From NCBI RefSeq assembly GCF_021462265.1, contig NZ_JAJONF010000015.1:62001-126000 (forward strand): a DNA stretch of 64,000 bases, given 5' to 3'. Below are positions 41,901 through 50,300 of the stretch, in pieces. This DNA comes from Streptomyces shenzhenensis. GTDB lineage: Bacteria > Actinomycetota > Actinomycetes > Streptomycetales > Streptomycetaceae. Under the pieces are notes generated by a model that saw only the letters and a list, made by a program, of their open reading frames with translations, did no database searches and was not told where the DNA came from. Numbering within the stretch: position 1 is the stretch's first letter; the number at the start of each line of letters is the position of its first letter. The translations under genes were made by a program, and so were the position numbers.

Positions 41901-42687
41901 AGCCGGCGTTCCACCAGTCGGCGGCCTCCGGTACGTCCGTCTGGTCGCCGAAGACCTGCGGGGAGGCGATCGGCAGGTCGGCGTACCAGTCGTAGAAGGA
42001 GATCAGGGTGCCGCCGATGAGCGACATGAAGCGGGCGCCGGCCGCGAAGGACGCCATCGACATCGCCGGGATCGGGGAGAAGCCGGCGACGCGGTCGGGG
42101 CCGTACGCCTTGACCGTGTGCACCTGGGCGGCGGCGACCAGCTCGCTCACCTCGTCCCAGTCCGCGCGTACCAGGCCGCCCTTGCCGCGGGCCCGCTTGT
42201 ACGCCCGCGCCTTCGCCGGGTCGGACGTGATCTCGGCCCAGGCCGCCACCGGGTCGCCCAGACGCTTCCGCGCCTCGCGCCACAGTTTGAGCAACTCGCC
42301 GCGCACGTAGGGGTAGCGGACCCGGCTGGGCGAGTAGGTGTACCAGGAGAACGACGCCCCTCGCGGGCAGCCGCGCGGCTCGTACTCGGGGCAGTCCGCG
42401 CCGATCGACGGGTAGTCGGTGGCCTGGTGCTCCCAGGTGATGATGCCGTCCTTGACGTACACCATCCACGAACACGAGCCGGTGCAGTTCACCCCGTGCG
42501 TGGAGCGCACCACCTTGTCGTGCGCCCAGCGGTCCCGGTAGAAGCCCTCCCACTTCGGGTCGGCGGTGCCGAACACGGCACGCCCGTCGGCCGACACCTC
42601 ACGGCGCGTCAGCAGCCGTCGCGCGGCCAGCGGCCAGCCCTCGGCGGCGGGTCCGTGCGCGGGACCCGCGGTCTTGTCCGTCTCCAT
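38992..42687 (-). CDS. narG: Respiratory nitrate reductase alpha subunit (Mo-bisMGD catalytic)
   Basis: 1231 residues, the normal NarG length. Seen: the N-terminal FS0 [4Fe-4S] site with His plus Cys ligands (THGVNCTGSCSW ... EYEPRGCPRGAS, residues 63-110); the region supplying the Mo ligand Asp (WNAGYLVMWGSNIP nearby); MGAGTNHWFHSDTIYRAF; and C-terminal molydopterin-dinucleotide-binding segments (THRMPEGTVYMHHAQDRTVN). No twin-arginine signal is evident at the N-terminus, as is usual for cytoplasm-facing NarG. Role: reduces nitrate to nitrite with quinol electrons, supporting redox balance or survival under low oxygen. First gene of the operon; no clear Shine-Dalgarno precedes the ATG. Confidence 0.97.
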   Translation of the reverse strand: METDKTAGPAHGPAAEGWPLAARRLLTRREVSADGRAVFGTADPKWEGFYRDRWAHDKVVRSTHGVNCTGSCSWMVYVKDGIITWEHQATDYPSIGADCPEYEPRGCPRGASFSWYTYSPSRVRYPYVRGELLKLWREARKRLGDPVAAWAEITSDPAKARAYKRARGKGGLVRADWDEVSELVAAAQVHTVKAYGPDRVAGFSPIPAMSMASFAAGARFMSLIGGTLISFYDWYADLPIASPQVFGDQTDVPEAADWWNAGYLVMWGSNIPVTRTPDAHFLTETRYNGTKVVAVSPDYADNVKHADEWLAPHPGTDGALAMAMGHVILREFLVDREVPYFQNYLRTFTDAPFLVALREHEHGLVPDGFLTAADLGHDTEHAESKTVLLDAATGQPVVPNGSLGFRWGEAGQGRWNLDLGDVVPELSLLESAEDTAAVALPRFDEGGTEGGSVMVRGVPVRRVGGRLVTTVFDLMLAQYGVERPGLPGSWPTSYEDASEPYTPAWQETITSVPAEQAARIAREFARNAERTRGRSMIAMGAGTNHWFHSDTIYRAFLALTTMTGCQGVNGGGWAHYVGQEKVRPVTGQQHLSFAFDWQRPTRHMAGTSYWYLNSDQWRYEAFGPEELASPLGQGRFRGKGFADCLAQAVRLGWTPGHPGFNRNPLDLTDEAARAGRPVAEHIVDELRSGRLRFAVEDPDDPANFPRVLTVWRANLFGSSGKGNEYFLRHLLGTDAAVRSEETPPEARPKDVVWRDEAPEGKLDLLVCMDFRMTSTGLLADVVLPAATWYEKDDLSSTDMHPFVHAFTPAIAPPWQARTDYDTFLTIADRFSELAAEHLGTRTDVLAVPLLHDTPDELAQPGGAVRDWKAGECEPVPGRTMPKLVTVERDYAAVAQKMRAVGPLLDTLGTTTKGITVHPDRELDELRHRCGTVRDGVAAGRPSLATASDMCEAILALSGTTNGRLATEGFRALERQTGSAGLVELAAEREAERITFADTRTQPRSVITSYEWSGSETGGRRYSPFVINTEHKKPWHTLTGRQHFFVQHDWMAELGEQLPVYRPPLNALRHYGDEHLHDGRAEVTVRYLTPHSKWSIHSNYQDNKFMLDLSRGGPTIWMSTADAEKTGVKDNEWIEAYNRNGVVVARAVVTHRMPEGTVYMHHAQDRTVNVPKTEVSGRRGGIHNSLTRLLLKPTHLAGGYAQFTYGFNYYGPTGNQRDEVTVIRRRSQEVEY

Positions 42688-43395
42688 GGTCAGGAACGCT
42701 ATGCGGTGCGGCCTCCGGGGTACCTGGGTCCGGTGGCCCCCGGGGACGGCCTACCGGCCCAACTCGTGCCGTCGTGCCGGGGCCAATGGTCCCGGCACCC
42801 GGGCCGGCCGACCGGCCGGGGAGCGGACCTGTCCGGCGTCGCGCACCGGGCCGGTCGAACCGCGGATGCGTGGCTCCGAAGTGTCCTGTACACGACCGAC
42901 GTCACGCGGCACGCCGGACGCCGCGCGGTCGAGGCCGCCCCGGCGTCAGAGCACCCGGCCGTTTCCACCACGTGCGGCCGGCCGAGGCCCCGGCCCCACG
43001 CCCAGGTCAGAACAGGCCAGGCCAAGCCAGAACCGGAATGCGGTATTCCGTGACATCTGTCACAAGGATCCGGGACCTGTGCGTGCCGGATAGTAGACGT
43101 CGCTCTGGTGACATATGGGATTTGTCTGACTTGCGGCAGACGTGAGTCCGACCCGGATTCCCGGCCCGCCGCCCGCGAGCCGCCCTCACCCGTTCCGCGC
43201 CCACACAGGGCTTCTGACGGGGCGACAGGATTCCGCACCGGCCCCGGAAAGCGGACCAGCGCCGCCCCGCTCCCATGACAAGGGCCGCCCCGGCCTACGA
43301 AGCGAGCTAGTACCGAGGCCCTTTGCGCCGCATGTGAAGGCGTCTTAAGAATGACGACCCGCAAGACGCCGCCGCAGCTCAGGAGCGGGTTACTC
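42688..43395. other. Divergent regulatory region between narG and the CAP-domain gene
   Basis: 708 bases without a supported gene. It holds a CRP/FNR-type palindrome (43050-43063), AT-richer sequence at 43075-43130 that could hold promoters for either side, and a TCTTAAGA palindrome near 43343-43350. Frames in it are Arg/Pro-rich shadows. Confidence 0.6.
43050..43063. promoter_or_regulatory. CRP/FNR-family-type palindrome upstream of nar
   Basis: Perfect GTGACA-TC-TGTCAC, matching the GTGA-N6-TCAC layout of Crp-family sites. It is 363 bases from the narG start and 333 from the CAP gene start, so which promoter it serves is unclear. Confidence 0.5.
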
Positions 43396-44307
43396 ATGGG
43401 TAAACATCGTAAGAACACGCATTGCCGGCGGATAGTCATCGCTGCCGTCGCCGTAGGCACCGTGGGCATACCGTCCGCCGCCATGGCCTGCACCGACTGG
43501 CCGGACAGCGGTGGACAGCGCTCCAGCAGCGCCGGGACCAGCGCAGCGCAGGTCTCGTGGCACAAGAAGGACTGGTGGAACGACGCGAGCTGGGGCCGCC
43601 CCTGGAACGCCGACCGGACCGGCGAGCCCTCGCGGACGGCATCGGCGGCGCCGAGCGCCACGAAGACTCCGCACACCGCCCCCGCGAAGGCCGCCGCACG
43701 GCGGCTGAGGGCCACAGCGCCCTGGCACACCGCACGGACCACTGCTCCCGAGCCCGGCATCACCGCGTGGCCCGGCACGACCGCTCGCAAGCCCGGCATC
43801 ACCGCGCCGCCCAGCACCACCGCTCCCCGGCCCAGCACCCCCGCGACGCCCAGCACCCGGAACCCCACCGCCACCGCTTCCGCGCCCTCCCCCGGGCCGT
43901 CGAGCACCCCGACGGCCACCGCCACGGCGTCCGGAGCCGTCGCTCGCGTCGTGGAACTGGTCAATGCCGAGCGCGGCAAGGTCGGCTGTTCGGCCCTGAC
44001 CCTGAACACGACCCTGTCCAAGGTCGCGCAGGCACACAGTGAGGACATGGCGCTGCACCAGAACATGTCGCACTCCGGGTCCGACGGCTCCTCCCCCGGC
44101 GACCGGCTCACCGACGCCGGGTACGCCTGGAGCACCTACGGCGAGAACGTGGCCTACGGTTACGCCTCTCCCGAGCAGGTGATGGCGGGCTGGATGGCCA
44201 GCCCCGGCCACAAGGCCAACATCCTCAACTGCGCGTTCAAGGAGATCGGCGTCGGTCTCGCACAGCCCGACAGCTACTGGACCCAGGACTTCGGCACCAC
44301 CCGCTGA
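43396..44307 (+). CDS. Secreted CAP/SCP-domain protein
   Basis: 303 residues from ATG 43396 (AGGAG ten bases upstream); an in-frame ATG at 43351 would place 15 extra residues before the signal peptide. Seen: a signal peptide MGKHRKNTHCRRIVIAAVAV ending near ASAMA-like SAAMA, a Thr/Pro/Ala-rich low-complexity linker (about 70-180), and a C-terminal CAP domain (VVELVNAERGKVGCSALTLN; AHSEDMALHQNMSHSG; YGENVAYGY; GWMASPGHKANILNCAF). This layout is common in Streptomyces; the extracellular function of CAP domains here is not established. Not an obvious partner of the nar genes. Confidence 0.9.
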   Translation: MGKHRKNTHCRRIVIAAVAVGTVGIPSAAMACTDWPDSGGQRSSSAGTSAAQVSWHKKDWWNDASWGRPWNADRTGEPSRTASAAPSATKTPHTAPAKAAARRLRATAPWHTARTTAPEPGITAWPGTTARKPGITAPPSTTAPRPSTPATPSTRNPTATASAPSPGPSSTPTATATASGAVARVVELVNAERGKVGCSALTLNTTLSKVAQAHSEDMALHQNMSHSGSDGSSPGDRLTDAGYAWSTYGENVAYGYASPEQVMAGWMASPGHKANILNCAFKEIGVGLAQPDSYWTQDFGTTR

Positions 44308-44309
44308 GC

Positions 44310-44325
44310 GGCGGCCGGTGCCGCC
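44310..44325. terminator. Hairpin between convergent genes
   Basis: Perfect GGCGGC-CGGT-GCCGCC hairpin three bases after the CAP gene stop and 27 bases before the end of the convergent ABC ATPase gene. Positioned to terminate both. Confidence 0.45.
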
Positions 44326-44351
44326 CGCCGCCCCGCCCCGTCGTCCCTCGC

Positions 44352-45185
44352 TCAGTCGTCTCCGGCACGCCCTTGAAGGCTCTCGTCGGCCACCTCGTCG
44401 TCGGTGTCGTCGGTCGCGAGCGGCCGGGCCGCGTACGTGATGCGGATGACGCCGTCGGCGTGCCGTTCGGTGCGGGCGCGGACGCCGAAGACAGCGGCGA
44501 GGATCCGCGGGGTGAGCACCTCCAGGACCGGTCCCGCCGCCACCACGGTTCCCTCCCGCAGGACGACCAGACGGTCGCAGAGGCGGGCGGCCAGGTCGAG
44601 GTCGTGCAGGACGGCGAGGGTGGTGATCCCGGTGGCCCGGACGAGGTCCAGCAACTCGAAGCGGGCACGGATGTCGAGGTGGTTGGTGAGTTCGTCCAGC
44701 ACCAGGAGCCGGGGGTTCTGGGCCAGCGCGCGGGCCAGCAGCACGCGTTGGCGTTCGCCGCCGGACAGGGAGGCGTAGTCGCGGTCCGCGAAGGGGCGTA
44801 CGCCGCAGCGGTCGACGGCGTCCGTCACGGCCCGGTGGTCCTCGGCGCCGTCGCGGCCCAGCAGGCCGTGGTGGGGGGCGCGGCCGAGGGCCACGATCTC
44901 GGTGACGGTCAGGCCCGTGGTGTTGCCGCCCGCGTCCTGGAGGACGGCCGCGGTACGGCGGGCGGCGGCCCGGGGGGACAGTGCCCAGACGTCGTCCTCG
45001 CCGACCCGGACGGCGCCGTCCGCCGGGCGCAGCGAGCGGTAGACGGCACGCAGCAGGGTGGACTTGCCGCTGCCGTTGGGTCCGACCAGGCCGACGATGT
45101 CGCCCTTGCGGACTCGGAGGCTCACGTCGCGCAGGATCGGGGTGCGGTCCAGGGTGATGTGGAGCCGGTCGACGGTCAGTTTCAT
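44352..45185 (-). CDS. ABC transporter ATP-binding protein, metal-chelate (FecE/FepC type)
   Basis: 277 residues from ATG 45185. Seen: Walker A GPNGSGKSTLL (about 35-45), signature LSGGERQRVLLARALAQ, Walker B LLVLDELTNHLD and switch His in LAVLHDLDLAARL. The DELTNHLD has Leu where Pro is usual (DEPTNHLD). Length and motifs match the ATPases of siderophore, haem and cobalamin importers. It follows the permease by four bases and belongs to the SBP-permease-ATPase importer encoded directly downstream of the isonitrile lipopeptide NRPS, so it probably powers re-uptake of the metal-loaded product. Confidence 0.93.
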   Translation of the reverse strand: MKLTVDRLHITLDRTPILRDVSLRVRKGDIVGLVGPNGSGKSTLLRAVYRSLRPADGAVRVGEDDVWALSPRAAARRTAAVLQDAGGNTTGLTVTEIVALGRAPHHGLLGRDGAEDHRAVTDAVDRCGVRPFADRDYASLSGGERQRVLLARALAQNPRLLVLDELTNHLDIRARFELLDLVRATGITTLAVLHDLDLAARLCDRLVVLREGTVVAAGPVLEVLTPRILAAVFGVRARTERHADGVIRITYAARPLATDDTDDEVADESLQGRAGDD

Positions 45186-45189
45186 GCGG

Positions 45190-46215
45190 TCAGTCCAGAC
45201 CCTTGTTGCGGCGCAGCAGCCACAGGAAGAACGGGGCACCGAGCAGGGCGGTGAGGATGCCCAGCGGGAGTTCGTTGGGGCGGTCGAGCGTGCGGGAGAG
45301 CAGGTCGACGAGGACCAGGTAGACGGCGCCGAGCAGGGCGGTCAGGGGCAGCAGCCGGCGGTGGTCGGCACCGGTGGTCAGGCGCACCAGGTGCGGGATC
45401 ATCAGGCCGACGAAACCGATGCTGCCGGCGACCGCGATGACGGTTCCGGTCAGCAGCGCGCTGAGCGCCAGAAGGACGGCCCGTAGCCGGTTGACGTCGA
45501 CGCCGAGGGCGGTGGCGGAGTCGTCGCCGGCCAGCAGGACGTTGAGGCGGCGGCCGAAGAGCGACAGGAGCGTCGTCGTGACGAGCACCACCACGGCGAC
45601 CGTGGGGAGCTGGTCCCACTGGGCTCCGGCGACGCTGCCCAGCATCCAGAACATCACCGTCCGCAGCTCGGTCGGGGTGGCCTGGAGCTGGACGAAGCTG
45701 GTGGCCGAGAGGAAGACGTAGCCGACGGCGACACCCGCAAGTACCAGCCTGGCCGGGGCCATCCGCCCCTTCCGCCGCCCGAGCGCGAAGACCAGCGCAC
45801 CGGCGGCGACGGCACCCAGGAAGGCCGCCGCCGGCACCCCGAGCCCGGCCAGCGCGGCGCCCCCGCCCAGGGTGATGACGAGGACGGCGCCGAGGGTGGC
45901 GCCGTAGGAGAAGCCCAGCACGACGGGGTCGGCGAGCGGGTTGGACACCACCGTCTGGAGCACCGCGCCGGACACGGCGAGACCCGCGCCGACCAGGGCC
46001 GCCAGGATCACCCGCGGGGTGCGGAAGTTCCAGACGATCTGGTCGAGCGCGGGGTCGGAGGGCGCTGCCCCCACCCCGGTGACGTGCTGCAGGACGATCT
46101 TCCAGACGTCACCGACCGGGACGTCGACGGCGCCGATGCTGATCGCCACGACCATGGTGGCGATCAGCGCGACCGGCAGGAACGTGAACGCCAGCGGGGC
46201 CCTGAGACGGCTCAG
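45190..46215 (-). CDS. FecCD-family metal-chelate ABC permease (probable CTG start)
   Basis: About 341 residues with nine or ten membrane segments. Family signatures are visible: AISIGAVDVPVGDVWKIVLQ near the N-terminus, RTPRVILAALVGAGLAVSGA, NPLADPVVLGFSYGA and GFVGLMIPHLVRL. The first ATG (46155) would remove half of the first membrane helix, and no ATG, GTG or TTG lies between the binding-protein stop and that helix. The only plausible start is CTG at 46215, overlapping the upstream TGA (CTGA), giving (M)SRLRAPLAFTFLPVALIAT. Alternatively a frameshift or sequence error affects the N-terminus. Translational coupling to the SBP gene is implied. Confidence 0.85.
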   Translation of the reverse strand: MSRLRAPLAFTFLPVALIATMVVAISIGAVDVPVGDVWKIVLQHVTGVGAAPSDPALDQIVWNFRTPRVILAALVGAGLAVSGAVLQTVVSNPLADPVVLGFSYGATLGAVLVITLGGGAALAGLGVPAAAFLGAVAAGALVFALGRRKGRMAPARLVLAGVAVGYVFLSATSFVQLQATPTELRTVMFWMLGSVAGAQWDQLPTVAVVVLVTTTLLSLFGRRLNVLLAGDDSATALGVDVNRLRAVLLALSALLTGTVIAVAGSIGFVGLMIPHLVRLTTGADHRRLLPLTALLGAVYLVLVDLLSRTLDRPNELPLGILTALLGAPFFLWLLRRNKGLD

Positions 46216-47249
46216 AAGGCGTCCGGGTGCAGCACCTTGGCGACCTTCTCCACCGCCAGGTCGTTGCTGGGGCCGAGGTACATCGAGTCGGACAGCGTCA
46301 CGAACGCGTTGTTCTTGGCGGCCGGCCACTGGGGGAACTCCTTCAGCAGTTTCCTGGCGTACGCCGCCGGGTTCGGGTCGTTGTAGGCGATGACGACGAG
46401 GGCGTCGACGTCCGTGGCGGCCACCTTCTCCTTGCTCAGGTCGGCGAAGGACGTGCTGGACGCGTTCGCGAAGGCGTTGGAGCCGCCGGCCCTGGCGAGG
46501 ATGTCGTTGTAGATGCCCTTGGCGACGACGGAACTGAAGTCGTTGCCGCCCATGGACATGTTGGAGAAGAGCACCATGACCTTCGGCTTCTTCTTCCCCT
46601 TCACCCGGGCCGTGACGGCCGCGATGTTCTTCTGGGAGGCGGCGACCAGCTTCTCGGCCTGCTCGCTGACGTGGAAGACCTTGCCCATGTCGCGCAGCAG
46701 CCGGTAGCTGTCGGCGATGGTCATCCTGGAGGTGTCCTGGTCGCAGCCCTGCGGGGAGACGTAGGTGCGGGCGCCGGCCTCCGCCAGCTGCGCGCGGGTG
46801 GCGAAGCCGTTCTTCTCGTCGAAGCCGTACGACGTCGTCGACAGCACCAGGTCGGGGCGCAGGCCGAGCATGGCCTCGCGGGGCACGTCGTAGGCGTCGT
46901 TGAGCTTGACGTTCCCGGTGGGCAGCTTCTTGATCGCGGCGGCCCGGCCCGCGACCTCGGAGGCACCGAAACTCTGTTCGTTGGCGGCGATCCGGTCCCC
47001 CACACCGAGCGCGAGGAGCGTGGAGACCTCGGCTACCGAGGCACCGTTCATGACGACGACCCGGCTGGGCGCCTTCGTGAACGTCTCCTTCTCGCCGCAG
47101 TTCTCCAGCGTCACCGGATAGCCGGACTTCGAGGCCGCGGCCGCGGCCGGGCCGGTGCTCGTCCTGTCGTCGGACGAGGAGCCGCATGCCGCGGTGAGCA
47201 GACAGAGGACTGCGGCCAGGGCGGTGGCGGCCGGCCGGTTGACGGACAT
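46212..47249 (-). CDS. Lipoprotein substrate-binding protein of metal-chelate ABC transporter
   Basis: 345 residues with GGAG before the ATG at 47249. Seen: a lipoprotein signal peptide with lipobox LTAAC (about residues 18-22), then a class III periplasmic-binding fold (PF01497): VTLENCGEKETFTKAPSRVV, LLALGVGDRIAANEQSFGAS, LRPDLVLSTTSYGFDEKNGF, and the GAGARTYVSPQGC-like segment. Family members bind ferric siderophores, haem or corrinoids. Ninety-four bases separate it from the end of the NRPS gene on the same strand, so it may lie in the same transcript. Ligand inferred: the isonitrile lipopeptide metal complex. Confidence 0.9.
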   Translation of the reverse strand: MSVNRPAATALAAVLCLLTAACGSSSDDRTSTGPAAAAASKSGYPVTLENCGEKETFTKAPSRVVVMNGASVAEVSTLLALGVGDRIAANEQSFGASEVAGRAAAIKKLPTGNVKLNDAYDVPREAMLGLRPDLVLSTTSYGFDEKNGFATRAQLAEAGARTYVSPQGCDQDTSRMTIADSYRLLRDMGKVFHVSEQAEKLVAASQKNIAAVTARVKGKKKPKVMVLFSNMSMGGNDFSSVVAKGIYNDILARAGGSNAFANASSTSFADLSKEKVAATDVDALVVIAYNDPNPAAYARKLLKEFPQWPAAKNNAFVTLSDSMYLGPSNDLAVEKVAKVLHPDAF

Positions 47250-47343
47250 GCGGACTCCTATGCGTGCGGGACGTGCTGGCGGTCTGAGGGGTTCTGGTGC
47301 AGTAGTCGGGGCGCGGCGGCCGCGAGTTCCCGGCGACCGCCCT

Positions 47344-50300
47344 TTACGTGCTGCGGGTCGCGGGCCGCGCCCGGCGCGGCCCGGCCGGGGCGGGCAGCAG
47401 GCCCGTGGCCACGCAGTGATCCAGGTGACGGCGGACGAGGTCACGGCCGACGGACGGACGGGCGATGCCGCTGCCCGCCAGCCCGGCACGGACATGGCCG
47501 GCCCGCACGTGGCCGAGGCGCAGGTCGGTGGGGGCGGCCTGCCCGGCGGAGTCGAAGAAGGCGAGCACGGTGGCGGCGGTGCCGGCCGAGCCGCGCAACT
47601 GCTCCCGCCAGCGCGCCGGCGGCAGGCGCCGTATCGGATAGCCGTACTCCTCCACCCAGTCGTAGACGTCGGCGAGCCGCACCCGGGGGAGGATCGCGTG
47701 GTTGAAGACCGGGCCGCCGGCGGCCCGGTCCGGAAAGAGGGAGAGACGGACGACGGACCGGGCGGCGAAGTCCGCCGGTGTCCACACCTCGTCCTCGAAC
47801 AGCTCGGGGACGATCCCCGCCGGGATGCCCGCGCGCAGCACGCTCCACAGGAAGTCGTGCTCGTTGACGTACCCGGTGCCGGACGGTCCCACCACCCGGC
47901 CCAGGCGGTGCACGGTGACCGGCAGCCCGCGCCCGGCCGCCTGTTCCAGCAGCCGCTCGGAGGCCCACTTGGACTGCTGGTAGCCGTACCGCAGCCCGTC
48001 GTGGAGCGGCAGGAACTCCTCCGGTACCTCGGGGCCGCGGCTCGCGGGCGGGGCCACGGACAGGGTGGAGACGTAGTGCAGCGGGGTCGTGCGTACGGCG
48101 GCCAGGCGCAGCAGTTGCCGGGTGGACTCGGTGTTGGCGGCGCGCAGGCTGGCGTAGTCGCGCAGGATGCTGACCGTCGCGGCGTTGTGGACGATGGCGT
48201 CGCAGGTCGCCGCGAGGTCGCCGAGCGTGTCACGGGTCAGGCCGAGGTGCGGGCGGGCGAGGTCGGACGGGAGGGCGGTGACGCGGGACCGGGACCGCTC
48301 GTCCAGGGTGAGGCCGTGCCGGGCGAGGGCCGCCCCTATGCGGGCGACGGCCTCCGCGGCGGTGCCGGCGCGGACCGTGCAGACGATCTCGGCCGTCGTG
48401 GCCGCGAGGAGTTCGGCCAGGAGATGCGCGCCCACGAAGCCGGTCGCGCCGGTGAGCAGGACACGGCGAAGGGGGTCGTGCGGGGTCCGGCCGATGCCGG
48501 GTCCGACGGCCGGGTCGAGGACGGTGTCGGCGAGGAGCGTCGGCGGCGGCCCGGACGGCGGGGTGGGCCCCTGGGCGCCTTGCCCGTCGGCCTCGCCTTC
48601 GGTCCCGGCCAGGAAGCGGGCGAGTGCGGCGGCCGTGGGGTGCTGGAAGATCCAGGCGACCTTCACGTCCCGGCCCAGTTCGGCGCAGAGCCGGTTGGCG
48701 GCCTGGATGGCCTGGAGGGACTGGGCGCCCAGGTCGAACACGTCGTCGTCCACGGCGACGGCGGCGGTGCCGAGGAGCTGCTGCCAGACGCCGGTGACGG
48801 TCCGCTCCAGGGCACTGCCGGCAGCGGGGAGCCCGGGCTCGGCGGGAGCGGCGGCGGCCGGCCCGAGCGCGGCGAGAGCCGTCCGGTCGGTCTTGCCGGA
48901 GCCGGTGCGGGGCAGCCGGTCCAGGAGTGCGACGGCGGAGGGGATCATCGCGGCCGGCAGCATCGCCCGAAGGTGGGCCCTGACCTCGGACGCGGAGGGA
49001 GCCGGAGAGTCCGCGACCAGGTGGGCGACCAGCCGCCGGGTGCCGTCGCCGAGCGTCTGCCCCACGACGGCGGCCTCCCGGATCCGGGGGTGCGTGAGCA
49101 GCGCGTTCTCGACCTCGGCGGGCTGCACCCGCTGACCGCTGATCTTGAACTCGTCGTCCGCCCGGCCGAGGAAGCGCAGTCGGCCGTCCGCACCGAGGCG
49201 GACCAGGTCGCCGGTGCGGTAGGCGCGCGGGCTGCCCGGCAGCGCGGTCAGCGGGCCGAAGCGAGCGCTGTCCGGTGTCTCGCCCCGGTAGCCGCGTGCG
49301 AGGGCGTCACCCAGCAGATACAGCTCGCCGTCGAGTACGGCGGCACGGGTTCCGGGCAGCGGCCGGCCGATGGGGATGTCGCCGGGGAGGAGATCGGGGT
49401 CGTGCAGGTCGGCGACGGTGGCGACCACCGTCGCTTCGGTCGGGCCGTAGGTGTTGAGCAGCGCCACCGAGGTGCCGACCGCCTCGCGCCAGCGGCCGAC
49501 CCGCTCGGGCAGCGCCGCCTCACCGCCGATGACGACGGTCCGCACACTCTCCGGAAGGGCGGCGGCGCCGGTGGAGAGCGCGTAGGCCGTCTCGTGCCAG
49601 TACGCGGTGGGCAGGTCCAGCACGCTCACCCGCAGCCGGGCGCACTCCGCCAGGAACCGGGGCACCGACTCGGTCATGTCGTCGGCGCGGATCACCAGGG
49701 TGGCGCCGGCGCACAGGGTCAGGAAGACCTCCTCCACGCTGGTGTCGAAGTGGAGGGGGGCGAACTGGAGGACCCGGTCGTCGCAGCGCAGCCCGTAGCG
49801 GTGCGAGGCGCCCGCGACGAAGTGCGCCAGCGCCGCGTGGCCGATCTCGACGCCCTTGGGGCGGCCGGTGGAGCCCGAGGTGTGCAGCACGTAGGCGAGG
49901 TCGGCCGGACCGGGCGCCGGCGGTACGCCGGAGGCGTCGCCGGCCGGCTGCCGGTCCAGGAGGAGGACGGGGTGGTCCGGGAAGGCGGCGGCGCGGCCCG
50001 CCGTCGTCACCACCAGCGCGGGAGCGGCGTCGGCCAGCAGCTGTGCCGTGCGGTCGGCGGGGGCCTCCGGGTCGAACGGACAGTAGGCGGCGCCGGAGAG
50101 CAGCACGCCGAGGACGGCGGTGACGGCGTCGGCGCCACGGGGCAGGGCCACGGCGACCACGTCTCCGCCGCCGACTCCCCGGGCGGTCAGGCAGTGGGCC
50201 ATGTTCTGTGCGGCGTCGAAGAGTTGGGCGTAGGTGAGGCTGCGGTCGGCGTCCTCCACGGCGACGGACCCGCCCCGGCGGGCGGCGTGGTCGGCGATCA

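Noticed and set aside
38827-43053. 1408-codon plus-strand frame across narG.
   Set aside because: Opposite strand has an unambiguous NarG with FS0 ligands; this frame is low-complexity.
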